Assembly: GCA_963784195.1 (NCBI GenBank)
Contig: CAWARA010000018.1
Span: 62,001 to 126,000 of the forward strand
Length of the DNA: 64,000 nucleotides
DNA from: CAVQAH01 sp963784195
GTDB taxonomy: Bacteria; Acidobacteriota; Vicinamibacteria; Vicinamibacterales; 2-12-FULL-66-21
Direction of reading: 5' to 3'
The notes below the pieces were generated by a model, which made no database searches, had not been told where the DNA came from, and saw nothing but the letters and a program-made list of their open reading frames with translations. Below are positions 25,907-34,883 of this stretch, piece after piece. Positions within the stretch are counted from its first letter, which is position 1; every line of letters starts with the position of its first letter. Made by a program: the position numbers and the translations under genes.

Positions 25907-27107
25907 TCACTTCACGAGCCTGATCGTTATCGGGAACAATCCTTCGGGAACATCTGCGCCTGTGCGGATACCAGAGATCGGCGTAATGCGTCCCCAGATG
26001 TTGTTGCCGTCTACTTCTTCCGCGAAGAAACCGATCCAGTTGGCCACTTTCAGATCCGCGTTGCGTCCGTTTCGCTTTCCCGCGCTGTAATACTCCGGGT
26101 CGTACAGCGGGATCGGGAACACGCGCGGGCTCTGACCCGTGTAACGGCTGCCCGTGACGCGCTTTTGGCGCGTCGTCCCATCTGGCGAACGGATCTTTGG
26201 CAATCAGCGCCTCGATGCCCTGAACCGTTGGACCCATCATGGCGCCAGGCTCCTGGACGAGGGGGTCGTCCCACTCCATGATGCTCTGGTTGCAGTTGGC
26301 GATATTCCATTCGTACGTGCTGCCACCTGTGGCCCCCTCCAGCGCCAGTGAGAAATAGAAGCTCGGCGTGATTTCGTTGCCGTTGCCCGCGCGGATCAGC
26401 AACCTGGTTCCGCGATCGTTCTCCATGTTGTAGCCGGTGTAACCCGCGTTCTTGACCCCATTGGTCTTGAATGGGATGTACACATCGGCCTCACCGACAG
26501 GCAGGGGTTCAGGATGGCCACCCTTGCCGTACGCCTCGTACTCCGACGTGAGCGGATCGAAGGGCGCGTCCGGGCCGACCTCTTTCCACTTATCGGGAAT
26601 CGTGAACGGCTTGACGCAGGTCATCGCGTCGGCTGGCGACACTTCCGCGGTCGCCGTGGCACCGACGCCGGCGGTGGGCATGCCGAAGATCGCCGCGATG
26701 AGCGTCGACAGCGGGTTGTCGCGTCCCGAGGTGCGGTACACGGTCACCTTCACACGCGTCGGCTGACCGTTGTCGTCGTTCAGGAACTCGACGTCCTCGG
26801 GATCCACGTCCACGTCGGCGGCCATGACGTCATTCGACTTGGCGGCGTTGATCGCGTGGGTGACCGCAGGGCCGCTCGGCGATCGATCGGTGAAATTGTC
26901 GAAGCCCAGGGCGACGGCCCCAGCGAGCGCACCCGCATCCGCCGAATTCTGCGCCTGGTTCCGTGACGTCATCAGCATGCCCACGTCGATAGCCAGCATG
27001 CTCGCGCTCAGGAAGGCCATCAGCCCCATCCCCATGAACACGTAGCTCATGCCGGATTCGTCGTCGAGCCGCTGCCGGAATCTGGAGAAAGTCATCTCTC
27101 TCACCAT
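25907..27107 (-). CDS. TadG-like pilus/minor pilin protein, one frameshift
   Basis: After the basic N-terminus the TM helix YVFMGMGLMAFLSASMLAID is followed by VGMLMTSRNQAQNSADAGALAGAVAL, the typical Tad_N/TadG start (key residues: DVG...Q..ADAGALAG). The rest is an extracytoplasmic beta-rich domain. The frame breaks at the AAAA run (plus strand TTTT 26163-26166); the restored end reads KRVTGSRYTGQSPRVFPI and stops at 25907. Around 399 residues. Probably a pseudopilin-like accessory of the Flp pilus. Confidence 0.82.
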
Positions 27108-27151
27108 GGCATCCCCTCCGCCTGTTGCGTGACTACCCTCCCCAAGTGGCC

Positions 27152-29190
27152 TTACTGCTTGGCGCCTGAGGGTGAACTGCTCTTTGCGGACTTGTTGTCA
27201 CCGCTGCCACCTTTCGCCTTCTGCAGCTCCGATTGGTAGGCCGACTGCGCGTCTTTCAAGCGGGTGGCCGCATCGTTCAGCGACTTCTCACGCTTCTGGT
27301 TTTCCTCCGCCTGTTTACGCGCCGCCTCGGCATTCTTCTTGGCAATCTCGGCTTCCCGTTTTGCGCGTTCTTTGGCGAGCTTGTCGGCCTGCCGCTTGTC
27401 GGCTTCAGACTTCTTCTGCGTGTCGGCCTGTCGCGCTTCCGCCGCCAGTCGCTCCTGCTCCCGCGCTTTCGCCAAGGCCTTCTCCTGCTCCGGGTAAGGG
27501 CCGGTGCCACCGCCGAGGTTGCGGGCTTCGATGGCGCGGTGGAACTGCCCGGAGTGGTCGGCGTGGTCGAAGGCACCATGTTCATCGGCGCCGGCTGCGT
27601 GTTCGACGGCATCGGCTGCGTTCTCGCCGGCGCCGGGGCTACCGGCTGCTGCGTGATCGGACGCGACGGAACCGCTGTAGATGACGGAGCATTCGTAGTC
27701 GGCGCGGGCGCCGGCGCCGGATTGTCGTTCCCGCGCGGCGTGCCCTGGTTCACCGGATAGCGCGGCGAGCCCTTCCACACGTCGGGATTCGCGTGCGTCT
27801 TCGACGGCGGCCCAAGGTACGGCTCAACCAGCGAGGGCAGACCCTCCGACACTCCCGTTCCGCCGCGGCGAATGATGCTCGGCGTGATCATGACGACCAG
27901 CTCAGTCTGGTTCTTCTGATACTGACGGCTCTTGAACAGGTAGCCGAGAATCGGAATGTCGCCGAGCCCAGGAATCTTCCCCATCGACTGGGTCAGCGTG
28001 TTGTTCATCAGACCGGCGATGGCGAACGTCTGGCCGTCGCGCAGCTCGATCTCGGTCTCGGTGCGGCGCGTCGACAGCGCCGGGATGCGGAAGCCCTCGA
28101 GCTCGATCGCGTTGGCGAAGTCCAGCGCGCTCACCTCCGGCTTGACCTTCAGATGGATCAGGTCGCCACCGAGCACGGTGGGCGTGAAATTCAGGCGGAC
28201 GCCGAACTCCTTGAACATGATCGTGACCGAGGCGGCGCCGCTGCTTCCCGGCTGAACCACTGGGTAGGGATACTCGCCGCCGGCGAGGAAGCTGGCTTCC
28301 TTGCCGTTGGTCGCAATCAGGTTCGGCTCGGCCAGGCTCTGAAAGAGGCCCTTGTTCTCGAGGGCGCGCACGACGCCGCCGAGGCCTTCCTTGGAGTTGA
28401 AGACGAAGAGGTTCAGGAAGTCGCTAAAAATGAGCTTGCCTTCGTCGAAGGTCGGCGACGGCACTCCTGGCGGCGCGACGCGGCCGAACCACTCGCTCTT
28501 GTAGCCGTTGGAGAAGAAGCTCGCGCCCAACTCCTGCATCGCGCTGCGGCTGACCTCTGCGAAGCGCACCTTCAGCATGACCTGGTTCGAGGCCACGCCT
28601 TCCTGCTGCTTCAGCATGTTGACGACGTTCTCTTTCTTGTCGACGTAGCCACCCGCCACCTCGGCCGCCTTCTCGACGACGTACTTGCTGGCGACCGTGC
28701 CGGAGATAACGACGTCCTTGCCGCTGCCGATGACGGTGATCTCTTCGGCCGGGAACAGCTGTCGGTACTGCTCTTTCAGCGTGTTCAGGTCGCGGCGAAC
28801 CTTCACTTCGAAGGTCTTGATCGCACCTGCCTTGTCCCAGATGAACAAGGAAATCGTTCCCGGCTGCTTGCCGTGAATCAGCAACTGCGATGGCGAGGTC
28901 ACCAGCGCGTCTGCGATGTCAGGCACAGTCAGCGACACGCGCGCAATCGGGGCCCCCACGTTCAGCAGCGTGGAGCGACCGACCAGCAGGTCGATCTCTG
29001 AACCATCCGCAGCCTCGCGGATCGGTGGCGGCGAAGAGACGCCGCCCGGCGCGTAGGCCGGTTGCTGCTGCGCAGAGGGCGCAGCAACGAGGATCACGAT
29101 GATGTACACGACCAGCGCCGCAAAGAAGGCCGCCGGCCGGCGGCTTCGATGCCGCGATCGCCAGAACTGAGTCGTGCATGCCGCGATCAT
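27152..29190 (-). CDS. cpaC: Tad secretin RcpA/CpaC with long charged C-terminal tail, one frameshift
   Basis: ATG 29190 has GGAGGA upstream; the signal sequence is AAFFAALVVYIIVILVAAPSA. BON/pilus N-terminal region: LLVGRSTLLNVGAPIARVSL and VISGTVASKYVVEKA. The secretin domain has VMLKVRFAEVSR, FLAGGEYPYPV and ELRDGQTFAIAGLM then IPGLGDIPILGYLF. After a Pro/Thr-rich linker the frame shifts (27495-27525) into PYPEQEKALAKAREQERLAA and a Lys/Glu/Ala coiled-coil tail of about 110 residues ending at 27152. It forms the outer-membrane pore of the Flp pilus. The tail is unusual for the family. Confidence 0.9.
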
Positions 29191-29278
29191 GTGGGTTCCT
29201 CCGAATGCTTGTCTCATAGCGCTTTCCGTTGAAGACGATCCTGGTTGCCGCGATACTGCCGCTCCCGTGCGCGGCACC

Positions 29279-30136
29279 CTACTTGATGATTTCCGTTGCC
29301 CGCTTGTCGCCGCGAATCATCTCGACGGCCGGCGCCGGAGGCGCCACGGATTCCATCGTCACCGGCTGTCCGGGCTTCGCTTTTCCCGACGACGCCGAGC
29401 GCGTGGTCGCGACTGAGGGGGCCTTCATAGCACCCATGAGGACGGGCGGCTTGATCCCGGGCGTCAGCGGAGAACCCTGGTCGAGCGGGTTGCGCAGCGC
29501 GAGCTGGATTTTTCCTTCGGTGCTCGCCAGCGCAAGACGCTCGGACTGCTCCGGCGTCACCAGCAGCGTCACGACCGTCACCTGCATCGGCTTGCCGCCC
29601 TCTTTGTCCTGCTCGAGCCGGGTGCCGGCCGTCAGCACCTGCACGTTCGCGAGGACGACTTTCGACATCATGTCCCCCGGCTTCGACGACGGGCTCTGCG
29701 TGCAGACGACGTCCACGCGCGTGCCGGGCAGCACGTAGCCGGCCACGCCGACCACCTCGTTGACCCGGACCGAGACCGCGCGCATGCCTTCCGGAATGAC
29801 CGGTGGCAGGCCGGCGCCGGCTTCCTTAGAAGCCAGCTTCGCGTTCAGGATTGGCTCGCTCTTGACGACCGGGACAATCAGGCCCCGGCCAACCACATCC
29901 TGCGGCTTCGCAAACGTACCCTCAGGCACCTGGCCCGATGGGAACGACACCACCTGCAGATCTTCGGCCTTCAGCTCGGATCCGAGGGCCAGATCTGCAG
30001 ACGCAACCACGACCGGCTGTGTGGCCATCGCCACCGTCTTCACCGGTTGGTTCTGCATCATGTTGTAGGTTCCGTACGCCAGGCCGCCCCCGGCGAGCAC
30101 GGCGATGGCGAGTACTGCAAACAGTCGGTTGCGCAT
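29279..30136 (-). CDS. cpaB: Flp pilus assembly protein CpaB/RcpC
   Basis: 285 residues: an N-terminal TM (LFAVLAIAVLAGGGLAYGTY), then an SAF domain with VVVASADLALGSELKAEDLQ, and the RcpC core IPEGMRAVSVRVNEVVGVAGYVLPGTRVDV (key: RAVSV, PGTRVDV). Periplasmic partner of the secretin. It is 12 bases after tadE. Confidence 0.93.
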   Translation of the reverse strand: MRNRLFAVLAIAVLAGGGLAYGTYNMMQNQPVKTVAMATQPVVVASADLALGSELKAEDLQVVSFPSGQVPEGTFAKPQDVVGRGLIVPVVKSEPILNAKLASKEAGAGLPPVIPEGMRAVSVRVNEVVGVAGYVLPGTRVDVVCTQSPSSKPGDMMSKVVLANVQVLTAGTRLEQDKEGGKPMQVTVVTLLVTPEQSERLALASTEGKIQLALRNPLDQGSPLTPGIKPPVLMGAMKAPSVATTRSASSGKAKPGQPVTMESVAPPAPAVEMIRGDKRATEIIK

Positions 30137-30148
30137 GGCGTCCCCTAT

Positions 30149-30604
30149 CTAGGCTCCTTCGTTTCGCATCAGCGAACGGGCGGTCATGGTGAGCGGGCTA
30201 CCAGTAGTGGCCCCGCGCACCACCATCTTGGCGATGCCGTTCAGCACGATGAAGTTGAACGGCAGCTGAATTTCAATTCGCGAGTACGGACGACCGCTCA
30301 CGTCGACGTTCTGGTCGACGGTGATGTGGGAGGCGGCGATACAGGTCACACCTGCGGCCGACGGACACTCCGGGATGCCGCCGATCTTGGCGTAGGCAAT
30401 GACCGCAGCTTTGACCTGGTCCGCATTGTTTCCGTTGATGACGGCCTTCCGCGCACCTTCACGGCTGGCGTTGGTGATGACCTGCCACGTCTGAAAGGCC
30501 CGGCCGAACTCGAAAACGCCTACGCAGATAAACAGGATCAACGGCAGCGTGATCGCCGTCTCGAGCAGTGCCGCGCCGCGTTCGTTTGTCATCCGTTTGC
30601 GCAT
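30149..30604 (-). CDS. tadE: TadE-like pseudopilin
   Basis: 151 residues from ATG 30604 (a longer open frame runs into the next gene and is not used). Hallmark N-terminus: RGAALLETAITLPLILFICVGVFEFGRAF with the cleavage-site glutamate (ETAITLP) and GRA, then VITNASREGARKAVI. Processed by the prepilin peptidase next door; minor component of the Flp pilus. Confidence 0.9.
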   Translation of the reverse strand: MRKRMTNERGAALLETAITLPLILFICVGVFEFGRAFQTWQVITNASREGARKAVINGNNADQVKAAVIAYAKIGGIPECPSAAGVTCIAASHITVDQNVDVSGRPYSRIEIQLPFNFIVLNGIAKMVVRGATTGSPLTMTARSLMRNEGA

Positions 30605-30650
30605 CTCGCACCTTTTTGAGTGACCCAGGTTGTTCCGGCCGTCCTGCCGC

Positions 30651-31160
30651 TCATCCGGCGAATGCCGCGAGGACGCTGCCGACGGCAATCGCCGGCCCGT
30701 AGGCGAACCGACTCGCGGAGGTCGCCGATTGAATCTCCTGACGCGCGCCGACTGGTGTCGCAATCATTCGCGCCGTGCCGCCGAGTGTGGTCCCGAGCCG
30801 CTTCCGGTGCGCGGCGACGATGAGTGCGAGCACGCCGCCCGCGATCGCCGTGAACAGAAACGCTTTGACCACCACTGCCGGACCCACGATTGCTCCGACC
30901 GCGGCCATCAACTTGACGTCGCCGGCGCCGGTAGCTCCGAGCAGGTGGCCTGGCAGCATCAGCAGCAAGCCGAGCACGAAGGCGACCGCCGCAGCCGTGA
31001 GCGACACACCGCTCAGTCCCGTGGCCGCAAATCCGAATCCGGCGCCTGCCATCGAGGCAGTCAACGCGTTCGGGATGCGGCGGGTCCGCATGTCGATGAT
31101 CGTCGCGACCAGTACGCCGACAGACAACGTCGCGAACGCCGCGCTAGAAATTGGTGGCAA
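30651..31160 (-). CDS. cpaA: Prepilin peptidase TadV/CpaA
   Basis: 169 residues, six TM segments. The two catalytic aspartates are visible in IDMRTRRIPNALT and GATGAGDVKLMAAVGA. It is the short peptidase A24 form without the methylation domain, as in Tad systems. It would cleave Flp, TadE and TadG-like precursors. The start overlaps the upstream Flp gene end by 17 bases. Confidence 0.92.
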   Translation of the reverse strand: MPPISSAAFATLSVGVLVATIIDMRTRRIPNALTASMAGAGFGFAATGLSGVSLTAAAVAFVLGLLLMLPGHLLGATGAGDVKLMAAVGAIVGPAVVVKAFLFTAIAGGVLALIVAAHRKRLGTTLGGTARMIATPVGARQEIQSATSASRFAYGPAIAVGSVLAAFAG

Positions 31161-31338
31161 TGGCCTGCCAGAACACGTTGTGGACGGTTTGTCCGACGGT
31201 CCCCACGGCGCCCAGCGCGACGAGCGCGATCAGGGCACACAAGAGGCCGTACTCCAGCAAGTCCTGACCATCCTCGGACTGGCGTAAGCGCGTATTCGCA
31301 AACAGTTTCATCGCTGCAACAGCAATGGTCGACTGCAT
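31144..31338 (-). CDS. flp: Flp family type IVb pilin (second copy)
   Basis: 64 residues from ATG 31338, with AGGAG seven bases upstream. EDGQDLLEYGLLCALIALVA shows the prepilin cleavage site after the glycine, glutamate +5 and the hydrophobic N-terminal helix. It differs from the first copy mainly after the helix. Confidence 0.9.
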   Translation of the reverse strand: MQSTIAVAAMKLFANTRLRQSEDGQDLLEYGLLCALIALVALGAVGTVGQTVHNVFWQAIATNF

Positions 31339-31449
31339 GAGTCTGCTCCTCGTCCTCTTCTCCCTGGGTTCCATCGCCGCACTTCCCGTTCTCGTTGAGA
31401 CACACAGGGCCGGCACGAAGGCCGACCCTGTGATGTCCGTGTTACGCGA

Positions 31450-31632
31450 CTACGCCGCCGCCGCGAGCTGCGTGGCGATGTCGTTGAAGATGCTGTTCAC
31501 GCTCTGGCCGGCGAAGCCGACTGCACCAATCGCGATCAACGCGATCAGCGCCACGAGCAGGGCGTACTCGAGCAAGTCCTGGCCCTCTTCATTGCGCGCG
31601 AACGACTTCACGTAGGTAAGAAGCATCGACAT
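31450..31632 (-). CDS. flp: Flp family type IVb pilin (first copy)
   Basis: 60 residues from ATG 31632, with GGGAGGA upstream. NEEGQDLLEYALLVALIALI carries the cleavage site and the glutamate. It ends in IATQLAAAA. As the first gene behind the sigma-54 promoter, with a hairpin in its leader, it is likely the major pilin. Confidence 0.92.
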   Translation of the reverse strand: MSMLLTYVKSFARNEEGQDLLEYALLVALIALIAIGAVGFAGQSVNSIFNDIATQLAAAA

Positions 31633-31657
31633 TGTGATCCTCCCCCGAGGTTGTTGT

Positions 31658-31677
31658 GCACCGCCCGAATGCGGTGC
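31658..31677 (-). ncRNA. Hairpin in the 5' leader of the first Flp gene
   Basis: GCACCGC-CCGAAT-GCGGTGC is a perfect 7-bp stem with a 6-base loop, 25 bases upstream of the flp start codon and downstream of the predicted sigma-54 transcription start. It may protect the pilin mRNA or expose its RBS. Confidence 0.45.
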
Positions 31678-31744
31678 GAATTTGCGGCAGCGCCGCGGTT
31701 GACTTAACATGCGCGGCGCTTGCCGCGTCACGGCCCGAGCCCAT

Positions 31745-31760
31745 CGCAACGGCTGTGCCA
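31745..31760 (-). promoter_or_regulatory. Sigma-54 promoter of the Tad/Flp pilus operon
   Basis: Minus strand TGGCACAGCCGTTGCG against consensus TGGCACGNNNNTTGCW: TGGCAC and TTGC match fully, with the exact 10-base GG to GC spacing. Transcription would start near 31734, leaving a leader of about 100 bases before the flp ATG at 31632. The remainder of the 506-base divergent gap (to 32138) shows no gene and no other clear promoter. Confidence 0.75.
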
Positions 31761-32138
31761 CGGCCCAGCTTGCCCTGCGCTACGCTCACCGGAAGTTGCT
31801 CAACGGCCTGTGCTTGCGGGCGGGCGATGAGGGGGTTCTGACGGGGTATATCTCGCCGGATACAGGCGCGAGCGCTTATCACTTTCGTAACGTCCATCGC
31901 GAATTTGGTGAGCGCTTCCGCGCATCATCGAGTGACCACCCCTCCACCGGCTGGACGGACACCCCGATTACCGCTTTGTCTGGTGAGAATTAGCGACATG
32001 CGCCTTCGACAAATCCGTGTTCGGCACAACCATTGCGAAGCCTTGCGCGACGGCATCCGCGCGGCCGGTCGTTCTCCGCGTTCACGCCGCCGTAATCCCC
32101 GGAAACCCCCGGCTAGAAGGCGATTTATCGGTGACGTT

Positions 32139-32411
32139 ATGAAGGTGAAATCAGGCATTCGCCAGTCGATGCTGTCCCTGATCGTTTTCGTGATCGTGCT
32201 CGCGGGCCTCGTGTTGGTCGACGTGCGAGTACGCGATCGGTTCAGCAACCTCCTCTCGGGCGGCGATCAGCTGTCCCCCTGGGGTGATCGCGCCGCTGAC
32301 CTCGGCTCGGCGCTGGTCACCGCAGTGCGTCATCAGAGCGTCGAGAACGCGCCGGTGCTGGTCTTCACGACCGTGGGCGTGGTGTTGTTCCTGTTCATGG
32401 TGAGGTCGTAG
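32139..32411 (+). CDS. Small two-TM membrane protein, unknown
   Basis: 90 residues from ATG 32139. One helix at each end (MLSLIVFVIVLAGLVLVDV and VLVFTTVGVVLFLFMVRS) encloses about 45 mostly polar residues. No family recognised. The stop is directly followed by the start of the next gene, so they form a unit, divergent from the Tad operon. Confidence 0.65.
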   Translation: MKVKSGIRQSMLSLIVFVIVLAGLVLVDVRVRDRFSNLLSGGDQLSPWGDRAADLGSALVTAVRHQSVENAPVLVFTTVGVVLFLFMVRS

Positions 32412-34727
32412 TTGTCGCTCGTCCTGGCGATTGAACCTGACAGCCGTCAGGCCGCAATCCTCAAGCGCGTCATCCGGGACAAGGTCCGCGCGGAATTCGT
32501 CCAGGTCGACACCCGCGACGCGGCAATGGCCGCTATCCGCGCACGGATTCCTGACGTCATCCTGGTCACCGCGCTGATGTCCCCGCGCGACGAAGAAGAA
32601 CTGATCACATTCCTGCGATCGCTCGCGGGCGGCGAGCACGTGCAGACGCATACGATTCCGCAGCTGGCCGCAAGCGCAGAGGACCTCGAAGAAACGAACG
32701 GATCCGGCGGGTTATTCGGATTCCTGCGGAAGAAAGAGCCGCCGCCACCTGTCGTATCGGGGTGCGACCCCGATCTGTTCGCGAGTGAGATCCGCGACTT
32801 CGTTGCGCGCGCCAGCGAGCACAAGGCGGAATACGCGTCGACGCCCGACCGCCGGCTGCGGATACTCGCGCCTGATCGGGGCGCCAACGCTGCGACGCAC
32901 ACGGCCGGCGCCGGAGCAGCCGAACCGGCCGATTCCTCCCCTCCCGCTCCCGACTCCGCGTGGTCCTCACCGTTCGAGTGGCGGAAAAGTGATCGCCCGT
33001 CCCGTACCTCTGCGCCCGAGACCCCGGCCCCACAGCCCGTGCCTATCGTCATGAACGTGCCACTCGCCGTGCAGGCGGAGCAGCACGAGGAGCACGCGGC
33101 GAAAGAAGCAGAGCTTCAACGGCTCGCGGCGGAGGCAGCCGAACGTCAGCGCGCCGAAGCCGAGCGTCAGCGCCTCGAAGAGGAGGCCCTCCGACGCGAG
33201 AAGGAAGAAGAGCGGGAGAGGATTCGCGAGGAGCGTCTCCGCGCCGAGGAGGAGTTGGCGCGCCGGGCGGCGGAGGAGCGCGTCAGGCAGCACCAAGAGG
33301 AACAGGCGCGACGCGCCGAAGAAGAACGCCAGCGAATCCTCGAGGAGCAAGAAGCCGAACGCCGGCAAATACAGGCAGAGGAAGAGCGCGCGGCCCGTAC
33401 CGCTGAAGAAGCGCGACGCGCCGCGGAGCAGGACGAACTGCGGCGCCGGCGCGATGAAGACGAGCGGCGACGTATCGAGGCGGCCGCGCGGCAGAAGGCC
33501 GAAGCGGAGGCCGCCGCGCGACGCAAGCGCGAAGAGGAAGAACGCAAGCGCCGCCAGGAAGAAGAGCGTCGCCGGATCGAGGCCGAAGCTGCCGCCCGCC
33601 GCAAGCGTGAAGAGGAAGAGCGTCGGCGCCGCGAAGAGGAAGAACGCCGGCGAATCGAAGCTGAGGCGGCTGCGCGCCGCAAACGCGAAGAGGAAGAACG
33701 GCGGCGCAAGCGCGAAGAAGAAGAGAAGCGACGGCGCGAAGAAGAAGAACGCCGCCGGATCGAAGCCGAAGCGGCCGCGCGCCGCAAGCGCGAGGAAGAG
33801 GAGCGCCGCCGCCGCGAGGAAGAGGAACGCCGGCGCCGGGCCGACGAAGAGCGGAAACGCCTGGAAGCCGAAGCTGCAGTGCGTCGCAAACGCGAAGAGG
33901 AAGAACGCCAGAAGCGCATCGAAGAAGAACGCCGCCGCCGCGAGGAAGAGCGTCTGGCGCGCGAGGAAGCGGAGAAAAAGCGGCTGGCGGCCGAGGCGGA
34001 AGCGCGGCGCAAGCGCGAAGAAGAAGATCGGCGGCGGCGCGAGGAAGAGGAACTCCGGAAGCGTGAAGAGGACGAGCGCAAACGCCGCGAGGAAGAGGAG
34101 CGTCTTCGGCTGGCCGAAGAGGCGGAGCGCAAACGCCTGGCCGCAGAAGAAGCCGAGCGCAAGCGGATCGCCGCCGAAGAAGAAGAGCGGCGCCGAATCG
34201 AGGCCGAAGAGGCCCGCAAGCGCGAGGAAGAAGAGCGCAGGCGACTCGAGCAGGAAAAGAAGGGCGAGCAGAAGCGCCGCGAGCGCGAAAAGGTCGCCGC
34301 CGAGCTGGCCGAGCGCCGACGGGAAGAAGAGCGTCGGCGCGAGGAGCAGGAACGCATCCGCCGCGAAGCCGAGGACCGTCAGCGCGAGATCGCCGCTGCG
34401 TCCGGTGATCCATTCGCCGAATTCAGGTCCGACCACAGCGACACGAACGGCCTCCTTCGCTTGATGCCGGTGGAGAATTTCGGCCGTTTCGAAAAGACCC
34501 CGGAGGAGAACGGGAACGGTCACGACGAGCTGCAGCAGATGATGTCGCGCCTGACGATTCCCGCGCCGGTCGCCAACATCAGCTATCCGCGAGGCTGCAG
34601 GATTCGCCGCGTTCGTGTCCGTGCCATCGATCAACCGCCGGCCGAGGGAGGCAAGCGGAAGCCCGTCATCGTGTCGCGACGCGCCCTCAAGAGCTCACGT
34701 TCGACCAGACGCCCCGCCGAACGCTGA
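32412..34727 (+). CDS. Degenerate receiver domain plus very long charged helix protein
   Basis: 771 residues from TTG 32412. Residues 1-85 look like a receiver domain (LVLAIEPDSRQAAILKRVI) in which the phosphoacceptor strand reads VILVTALMSPRDEEE, with no aspartate at the usual place. A linker (about 90-215) is Pro/Ser-rich. Residues 220-655 are almost only Glu, Arg, Ala and Lys in repeats of the type EEERRRREEEERRRIEAEAA, expected to form a single alpha helix or coiled coil about 60 nm long. A short folded end (LTIPAPVANISYP) follows. Function unknown; it could be a cytoskeletal or tether protein related to the nearby pilus. Antisense ORFs here are artefacts of the repeats. Confidence 0.7.
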   Translation: MSLVLAIEPDSRQAAILKRVIRDKVRAEFVQVDTRDAAMAAIRARIPDVILVTALMSPRDEEELITFLRSLAGGEHVQTHTIPQLAASAEDLEETNGSGGLFGFLRKKEPPPPVVSGCDPDLFASEIRDFVARASEHKAEYASTPDRRLRILAPDRGANAATHTAGAGAAEPADSSPPAPDSAWSSPFEWRKSDRPSRTSAPETPAPQPVPIVMNVPLAVQAEQHEEHAAKEAELQRLAAEAAERQRAEAERQRLEEEALRREKEEERERIREERLRAEEELARRAAEERVRQHQEEQARRAEEERQRILEEQEAERRQIQAEEERAARTAEEARRAAEQDELRRRRDEDERRRIEAAARQKAEAEAAARRKREEEERKRRQEEERRRIEAEAAARRKREEEERRRREEEERRRIEAEAAARRKREEEERRRKREEEEKRRREEEERRRIEAEAAARRKREEEERRRREEEERRRRADEERKRLEAEAAVRRKREEEERQKRIEEERRRREEERLAREEAEKKRLAAEAEARRKREEEDRRRREEEELRKREEDERKRREEEERLRLAEEAERKRLAAEEAERKRIAAEEEERRRIEAEEARKREEEERRRLEQEKKGEQKRREREKVAAELAERRREEERRREEQERIRREAEDRQREIAAASGDPFAEFRSDHSDTNGLLRLMPVENFGRFEKTPEENGNGHDELQQMMSRLTIPAPVANISYPRGCRIRRVRVRAIDQPPAEGGKRKPVIVSRRALKSSRSTRRPAER
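33100..34380 (+). repeat. Imperfect tandem repeats coding for the charged helix
   Basis: Repeats built from GAAGAGGAAGAACGCCGGCG-like words, with unit lengths near 21 and 60-66 bases. All are in frame with the protein. Blocks of IEAEAAARRKREEEE recur at least five times, which suggests expansion by slippage or unequal crossing-over. Confidence 0.75.
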
Positions 34728-34883
34728 ACACGTCCGGCGGCCGTCTCAGTTTCTGCGAACGTGACGCCCGGTCGGGCGCGCGGATTACGCAAGTCTCGAC
34801 CCGCCGTCATCTGTTTCACGCCCAGAAACCAGCATCCGCAAGAGGCACTCGGGTTGCTCTGACGCTCGACCGGAGCATCCATC

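Noticed and set aside
31633..32138. Riboswitch (for example cyclic di-GMP) ahead of the pilus operon
   Set aside because: No conserved GEMM-type sequence is seen; only the sigma-54 promoter and a simple hairpin can be supported.
32967..34634. Long minus-strand open frames (555, 396 and 376 codons) with Leu/Phe/Ser-rich products
   Set aside because: They are reverse readings of the Glu/Arg repeat; products are low-complexity and lack start signals.
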